A stretch of 64,000 nucleotides of DNA from Luteimicrobium album. Lineage in GTDB: Bacteria > Actinomycetota > Actinomycetes > Actinomycetales > Cellulomonadaceae. The notes under the pieces are model-generated. The model saw only the letters and a program-made list of their open reading frames with translations, searched no databases and was not told the origin of the DNA. The stretch is from the NCBI RefSeq assembly GCF_030161555.1, contig NZ_BSUK01000001.1, positions 2,976,001-3,040,000 on the forward strand, read 5' to 3'. Position numbers and translations under genes: made by a program. This document shows positions 59,288 through 64,000 of this stretch, one piece after another. Position 1 is the stretch's first letter. Each line of letters starts with the position of its first letter.

Positions 59288-60148
59288 GTGACCCTGCCCG
59301 ACCGTCCCGCGCCGGCCGCCCCCGAGCGCCCGACGCACACCCTCGCGGCCGAGGACCTCACCCTCGGCTACGAGGGGCGCGTCGTCGTGCGCGAGCTCGG
59401 TCTGACCGTGCCGCCCGGACGGGTGACGGCCATCGTGGGACCCAACGCGTGCGGCAAGTCCACGCTGCTGCGCGGCCTCGCACGCCTGCTCGCGCCCGAG
59501 TCCGGCCGCGTCCTGCTCGACGGCGAGGACGTGCGCACGCTCGGCACGCGTCGCGTCGCGCAGGTGCTCGGCCTGCTGCCGCAGAGCCCCGTCGCGCCCG
59601 AGGGCATCACGGTCGCCGACCTCGTCGGACGCGGCCGCTACCCGCACCAGGGCTGGCTGCGGCGGTGGACGTCGGCCGACGACCTCGCCGTCGCGGAGGC
59701 GATGGAGGCCACGGGCGTCACGGACCTCGCCGCCCGGCCGCTGTCCGAGCTGTCAGGCGGGCAGCGGCAGCGCGTGTGGATCGCGATGGCGCTCGCCCAG
59801 CGCACCGACCTGCTGCTCCTCGACGAGCCCACCACCTACCTCGACATCGCCCACCAGGTCGAGGTCATGGACCTCCTCGCCGAGCTCAACGCCGACCGCG
59901 GCACCACCGTGGTCATGGTCCTGCACGACCTCAACCAGGCCGTCCGCTACGCCGACCACCTCGTCGCGATGCGTGCCGGGGAGATCGTGGCCGCCGGCGC
60001 CCCGGGCGACGTCGTGACCGCCGACCTCGTGGAGCGCGTCTTCGGGCTGCGCAGCGTCGTCGTCGACGACCCCGTCACGGGCGACCCCATGGTGGTGCCG
60101 GTCGGCCGCCACCGCGCCCCGGGGCACGACAGCGGCCCGCGCCCCTGA
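59288..60148 (+). CDS. Iron-siderophore ABC transporter ATP-binding protein
   Basis: 286-residue FecE/FepC-type ATPase. Walker A GPNACGKSTLLRGLA, Q-loop GLLPQSPVAPEGITVADLVG with the family-typical RGRYPHQGWL, signature LSGGQRQRVWIAMALAQ, Walker B LLLLDEPTTYLDIAHQ and switch His in MVLHDLNQAVRYADHL. GTG 59288 behind GAGG, one base after the permease stop. Completes the four-gene iron importer. Intact. Confidence 0.95.
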   Translation: MTLPDRPAPAAPERPTHTLAAEDLTLGYEGRVVVRELGLTVPPGRVTAIVGPNACGKSTLLRGLARLLAPESGRVLLDGEDVRTLGTRRVAQVLGLLPQSPVAPEGITVADLVGRGRYPHQGWLRRWTSADDLAVAEAMEATGVTDLAARPLSELSGGQRQRVWIAMALAQRTDLLLLDEPTTYLDIAHQVEVMDLLAELNADRGTTVVMVLHDLNQAVRYADHLVAMRAGEIVAAGAPGDVVTADLVERVFGLRSVVVDDPVTGDPMVVPVGRHRAPGHDSGPRP

Positions 60149-60211
60149 CGGGACACGGGCCGCGCGCAGCTCGCGAGGTGGCCCTCCGGGAGGGGTGCCT
60201 CGCGCGAGGGG

Positions 60212-60385
60212 TCAGTGGTCGAAGGAGTCCTTGACCTTCTCGCCGGCCTGCTTGACGTCGGACTTCGCCTGGTCGGCCTTGCCCTCGGCCTCCTTCTTGT
60301 GGTCGCCCGTGAGCCTGCCGGCGGCCTCCTTGGCCTTGCCCTCCAGGTCCTCGGCCGCGTTCTTGATCTTGTCCTCGAGTCCCAT
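60212..60385 (-). CDS. CsbD family stress protein
   Basis: 57 residues, starting MGLEDKIKNAAEDLEGKAKE and ending VKDSFDH. Highly charged and Lys/Glu/Ala-rich, with the GKAKEAAGRLTGD motif of CsbD proteins, which accumulate in general stress; biochemical role unknown. ATG 60385. Convergent with the iron importer. Confidence 0.9.
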   Translation of the reverse strand: MGLEDKIKNAAEDLEGKAKEAAGRLTGDHKKEAEGKADQAKSDVKQAGEKVKDSFDH

Positions 60386-60560
60386 GGCTCTGTTCCTCTC
60401 GTCAGGGGTGGCGGGCGCCCCGGCCCGCCCGGACCCTTCCGACGCTACGACCGGTCGGACCGCTACGCAGGGTGGCGGCGCGGTTTTGACTGCCGCCCCG
60501 CGCTGCCCGGAGGATGGTCGCGGCGCCGACGGGTGCCGTGCGACGCGACATACAGGAGTG

Positions 60561-61471
60561 ATGACCGTGCAGGTGCCGGCGACGGGCTTCTCGACACCGG
60601 AGCGCCGTGTCGTGTTCCTCGACGTCGACGGGACCTATCTGACCCACACCGGCGTCGCACCGGACAGCGCGCGCCGCGCCGTCGCGGAGGCCCGCGCCGC
60701 CGGGCACCTGGTGTTCCTGTGCACGGGGCGGTCGCCCTCGGAGCTCGTGTCCCTCGGCGACGGGTCGTTCGACGGCGTCGTCGCCGGGGCGGGTGCGTAC
60801 GCGGCGCTCGCGGACGGCACGGTCCTGCGGCACGAGACGATCGACCCGGCGGTGCTCGGTCGGCTGCTGGACCTGCTGGACGGGCTCGGCGCCGCGTACC
60901 TGCTCGAGACCAACGGGGGCCTCTACGGGACGCCGGACGCCCCGGCGACGTTCGAGCGGCTCCTGCGGGGCGACGAGCCGGACGTCGACCTCGGCCCCGG
61001 CCTGACCGACCTCGTCGCGCGGGTCCGGACCGGCGTCGGGATCCGCCGCGACGACGTCAACAAGGTGCTGCTGCTCGACTCGCCCGTCCCGCTCGAGGAC
61101 GTCCGTGCGGTGGTCGGGGACACGATGACCGTGCTGCGCTCGTCGACCGCCCGCCTCGGGGCGCGCAGCGCCGAGATCCAGACGCGCGGCGTCCACAAGG
61201 GGGTCGCGGTGGAGGTCGTGCTGGCCCATCTCGGCGTGCCGCGCTCGGCGGCGGTCGGGCTGGGCGACGGCCTCAACGACGTCGAGATGCTCCGCTACGT
61301 CGGGGTGGGCGTCGCGATGGGCGGCGCGCACCCGGACGCGGTCGCCGCGGCCGACTGGACCACGGGGCGGCCCGAGGACGACGGGCTCGCGGCGGCGTTC
61401 GAGCGGCTCGGGCTGACGGGGCAGCACGCGGCCGCGTGGCCGCGTGGCCGCTCACGCGGCCATGTGCATGA
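60561..61471 (+). CDS. HAD-superfamily Cof-type phosphatase (end uncertain)
   Basis: About 300 residues. Motif I VVFLDVDGTYLTHTGV, motif II LCTGRSPSELV, cap region LLDLLDGLGAAYLLETNGG, motif III/IV VHKGVAVEVVLAHLG then GLGDGLNDVEMLRYVGVGVA. This is the family of sugar-phosphate and flavin phosphatases (YbjI/Cof). ATG 60561 behind CAGGAGTG. The frame as given reads on to 61976 through the antisense VOC gene, which is unlikely; one extra G in the run 61418-61421 would end it at 61471 with LTGAARGRVAAWPL. Confidence 0.82.
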
Positions 61472-61841
61472 CCTCCCAGGCGTGACCGTCGATGTCGGTG
61501 AACGACCGGCCGTACATCCCGCCGTCCTCCTGGGGCTCGCGGTACTCGGTGCCGCCCGCAGCGACAGCGCGCCGGACGAGGTCGTCGACCTCGTCGCGGG
61601 TCGACGCCGACAGGCAGTTCACGACTTGCGTGGTCCGCTGCGGGTCGCTCACCGGCGTCGGGGCGAACTGCGCGAAGAACGGCGGCACGAGCAGCATCAC
61701 GCAGATCGTGTCGGACACGACGACGCAGGCGGCGTGCTCGTCGGTGAAGCGCTCGTCGAGCCGGAACCCGAGGCCCGTGTAGAAGCGGCTCGCGGCGCCC
61801 AGGTCGGCGACGGGCAGGTTGACGAAGATCATGCGGTCCAT
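61452..61841 (-). CDS. VOC family (lactoylglutathione lyase-like) protein
   Basis: 129 residues. MIFVNLPVADLGAASRFYTG at the start, VVSDTICVMLLVPPFFAQFA in the middle, EDGGMYGRSFTDIDGHAWEV at the end. Typical of the 'glyoxalase/bleomycin resistance' proteins near ECF sigma factors, and it is divergent from one here. ATG 61841. Intact; its 3' end slightly overlaps the predicted HAD gene end. Confidence 0.88.
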   Translation of the reverse strand: MDRMIFVNLPVADLGAASRFYTGLGFRLDERFTDEHAACVVVSDTICVMLLVPPFFAQFAPTPVSDPQRTTQVVNCLSASTRDEVDDLVRRAVAAGGTEYREPQEDGGMYGRSFTDIDGHAWEVMHMAA

Positions 61842-61972
61842 GGGTCCTCCGGTTCGGGGGTGTCGTCCGGGCAGACCCACCACGCCCCCGGAACTCATCG
61901 CGGACCGGGCGTCGTCTGTTGCCCGGTCCGACCGTCGTCGACCGTGTCGGTCGCCCCGCGTACCGTCGAGGG

Positions 61973-62992
61973 ATGACGACGACGCCAGCACGTGAGGCCG
62001 CGCCCGCGGTCGATGACGCCACCTTCGAGGAGCTCGTCGCGCCGCTGCGCCGCGAGATCTTCGCGCACTGCTACCGGATGACCGGTTCGGTCCAGGATGC
62101 CGAGGACCTCGTCCAGGAGACGTACCTGCGGGCCTGGCGTGCGATGCACACGTTCGAGCACCGGTCCTCGCTGCGCACGTGGCTGTACCGGATCGCGACG
62201 AACACGTGCCTCACGCACCTCGAGTCGCGCAAGAGGCGGCCCCTGCCCACGGGTCTCGGACAGCCTGCGGCCGACCCCGCGCGCGAGCCGCAGCCCGACC
62301 GTGACCGCACCTGGCTCGAGCCGCTGCCCGACGCACTGGTCTGGGGCACCGAGCCCGTCGACCCCGCCGCCGAGACGGTGACCCGCGACAACGTCCGGCT
62401 CGCGTTCGTCACCGCGCTGCAGCACCTGACCGCCCAGCAGCGCGCCGTCCTGCTGCTGCGCGAGGTGCTCCAGTGCAGCGCGGCGGAGACCGCCGAGGCG
62501 CTCGGGCTCACGGTGGCCGGCGTGAACTCCACGCTGCAGCGTGCCCGGGCCCAGGTGGCACGCCTCGAGGAGGACGGGGCCGACGGCGCCTCCCCGGACC
62601 TCGACGACCCGCGCACCCGCGAGCGGCTCGCCGCGTACGTCACCGCGTTCGAGAGCTATGACGTTCCCGGGATCGTGAAGCTCCTGGCCGACGACGTCGT
62701 CTGGGAGATGCCGCCCTACCCGGAGTGGTACGAGGGTCCGGCGCAGATCGGCACGCTCATCGGCACGTGGTGCCCGGCCCAGGGCCCGGGGGACATGCGT
62801 CTCGTGTCCGCGGGCACCGCGAACGGACTCCCGGCGTACGGCCTGTACATGCGGTCCGACGACGGCGTCCACCGCGCCTTCCAGCTCCACCAGGTCGAGC
62901 TCGGGCCCGACGGCGTCACGCACGTCATCGCGTACTTCGACACGGCGCTGTTCGCGGCCTTCGGTCTGCCGGAGACCTGGCCCCAGGGCTGA
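61973..62992 (+). CDS. ECF sigma factor with SnoaL-like C-terminal domain
   Basis: 339 residues. Sigma-2: EIFAHCYRMTGSVQDAEDLV, then SLRTWLYRIATNTCLTHLES. Sigma-4: LTAQQRAVLLLREVLQCSAA with AEALGLTVAGVNSTLQRAR. From about residue 210 a SnoaL/NTF2-like domain (AYVTAFESYDVPGIVKLLAD; WEMPPYPEWYEGPAQIG). Such sigma factors (TIGR02960-like) usually lack a separate anti-sigma factor and are thought to be regulated by the C-terminal domain. ATG 61973. Intact. Confidence 0.92.
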   Translation: MTTTPAREAAPAVDDATFEELVAPLRREIFAHCYRMTGSVQDAEDLVQETYLRAWRAMHTFEHRSSLRTWLYRIATNTCLTHLESRKRRPLPTGLGQPAADPAREPQPDRDRTWLEPLPDALVWGTEPVDPAAETVTRDNVRLAFVTALQHLTAQQRAVLLLREVLQCSAAETAEALGLTVAGVNSTLQRARAQVARLEEDGADGASPDLDDPRTRERLAAYVTAFESYDVPGIVKLLADDVVWEMPPYPEWYEGPAQIGTLIGTWCPAQGPGDMRLVSAGTANGLPAYGLYMRSDDGVHRAFQLHQVELGPDGVTHVIAYFDTALFAAFGLPETWPQG

Positions 62993-63015
62993 GCCGGGCA
63001 ACGTGCCACATCGCC

Positions 63016-63084
63016 GAGCAAGCGTGTCTCGCGTCGAGCAAGCGGGGATCTCGTGCTTGGTGGACGGGGGACGCGCTTGCTTGG
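63016..63084. repeat. Third palindromic cluster, GAGCAAGCG type
   Basis: Motif copies GAGCAAGCG at 63016-63024 and CGAGCAAGCG at 63035-63044 (forward), then CGTGCTTGG near 63052-63060 and CGCTTGCTTGG at 63074-63084 (reverse). Outer arms pair over 13 of 15 bases. The forward-forward-reverse-reverse order is the same as in elements A and B, with a different motif. It lies between convergent genes and may also serve as a bidirectional terminator. Confidence 0.65.
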
Positions 63085-63100
63085 CGGGCGCCCGGAGAGC

Positions 63101-64000
63101 TCAGCGGTAGGACGCCGCCAGGCGGGCGAAGCCCTCGTCGAGGGTCACGGCGGGGGTCCACCGCAGGTCGGCGCGCGTGCGGCGTTGGTCGAACCAGTGT
63201 GCGGTCGAGAGCTGCTCGGCGAGGAACCGGGTCATGGGCGGCTCGTCCACGCCGGGCCGCACGGCCCAGACCCGCTCGACGAGGCCCCCGCGAACCGGGC
63301 GAACGACGGCGGGACCGACCACGCCGGGGGCGCACGCCCGCGGCCTCGCAGATCCCCGTGAGGAGCTCGGCGACGGTGCGCGGCTCGCCGTTCGTGACGA
63401 CGTACGCGTTGCCATGAACCTCCGGCGCACGCTCGAGCGCGGCCGCGATCGCCGACGTCGCGTTGTCGACGTACGTGGTGTCGATGAGCGCCTGCCCCGC
63501 GCCGAGCAGGGGAAGCCGCCCGGCTCGGGCGCGTTCGACGACCCGCTCGACGAGCTGCGTGTCGCCCGGACCCCAGACGAGGTGCGGTCGCACGACGACG
63601 AGCGGCATGGCTGCGGAGTCGGCGGCGAGCGCGAGCCGTTCGCCGAGCGCCTTGGTGCGCGCGTACTCGCCGTGCGCCCGGTCGGGGTCGGCAGGCTCGG
63701 CGTCGTCGCCGACGATCGAGGTTCCCGCGTGCGCGACGGACGGCGAGGAGACGTGGACGAACCTCGACACACCGGCGGCGTGCGCGGCGTCGAGCAGGTC
63801 GGCCGTCCCGGCCACGTTGACCCGCTCGAAGTCCGCCGGGTCCCCGGCGAGGGACACCTTGGCGGCCAGGTGCACGACGGCGTCCGCCCCGGCCACGGCA
63901 CCGCGCACGGCGGCGGGGTCGGTCACCGTGCCGAGCAGGTCTTGCGCGTCCGGCACGCCCGACGGCCGCCGCTGGAACGTCCGCACCGCGTACCCGGCGT
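63101..64000 (-). CDS. NAD-dependent epimerase / 3-beta-HSD-like dehydrogenase (partial, two frameshifts)
   Basis: Extended SDR, at least 300 residues; the N-terminus with the GxxGxxG motif lies beyond the right edge. Visible: VVHLAAKVSLAGDPADFERV, NVAGTADLLDAAHAAGVSRF, HVSSPSVAHAG, YARTKALGERLAL (YxxxK) and VVRPHLVWGPGDTQLVERVV. After repair the end reads MTRFLAEQLSTAHWFDQR then WTPAVTLDEGFARLAASYR. Breaks at 63326-63330 and 63285-63289 each need one base. Substrate unknown (sterol or nucleotide sugar). Confidence 0.88.

Overview
The window is a 64 kb stretch of a very GC-rich actinobacterial chromosome. Gene content (cydABDC, Rne/Rng with long acidic/basic arms, rplU-rpmA-obg-proB-proA-nadD-rsfS order, many ABC sugar systems, a secreted GH92 mannosidase, ROK/DeoR/TetR/XRE regulators, DtxR-type iron box) suggests a saprophytic member of the Micrococcales, Cellulomonas- or Cellulosimicrobium-like. 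The genus is an inference from content and style, not from a search.

Layout. 1-4183 (minus): a polyol/sugar ABC importer (two permeases and a lipoprotein) behind a DeoR-type regulator. 4557-7976 (minus): secreted GH92 alpha-mannosidase with a LacI-type operator over its promoter. 8079-14032 (minus): cydA-cydB-cydD-cydC, cytochrome bd oxidase and its assembly exporter. 14533-20724 (plus): RNase E/G, an acetyltransferase remnant, an S9 peptidase and thymidine kinase. 20735-21479: non-coding repeat copy A. 21508-22410: a PCMT-like methyltransferase (minus) and dodecin. 22450-32575: the housekeeping block rplU, rpmA, obgE, proB, a DHFR-like reductase, a luciferase-like monooxygenase, proA, a small membrane protein, nadD, a Pro/Ala-rich membrane protein, rsfS, a histidine phosphatase and tRNA-Ala(GGC). 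32680-34849: ArfB-like hydrolase and ABC-F protein. 34880-41914: a divergent sugar locus with a BadF-type kinase, GH4 phospho-glycosidase and ROK regulator on the minus strand and an ABC importer on the plus strand. 42082-49638: small accessory genes, including a VOC protein, a DUF1801 protein, SDR with XRE, an ECF42-type sigma factor with its DGPF partner, an MDR reductase, an alpha/beta hydrolase with TetR, and a hexapeptide-repeat protein. 49657-55381: a serine hydrolase and a DUF4129-MoxR-DUF58 membrane operon. 55393-55933: repeat copy B. 55990-60148: an iron-siderophore importer under a DtxR-like iron box. 60212-64000: CsbD, a HAD phosphatase, a VOC protein, a second ECF sigma factor, a third palindromic repeat cluster and a truncated NAD-dependent epimerase.

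Two things stand out. First, about 35 reading-frame breaks occur in 24 genes, including essential ones (obgE, nadD). Nearly all are repaired by adding one base to a G or C run of 3-5, so this looks like homopolymer collapse in the sequencing rather than gene decay. Coordinates given for such genes span the whole repaired gene. Second, two diverged copies of a 0.5-0.75 kb non-coding element (A and B) carry a nested palindrome built from four copies of a GAGTCAGCGCG-like motif in forward-forward-reverse-reverse order. A third intergenic site (63016-63084) has the same architecture with a different motif. I do not recognise this element family, and it is the best candidate here for something undescribed.
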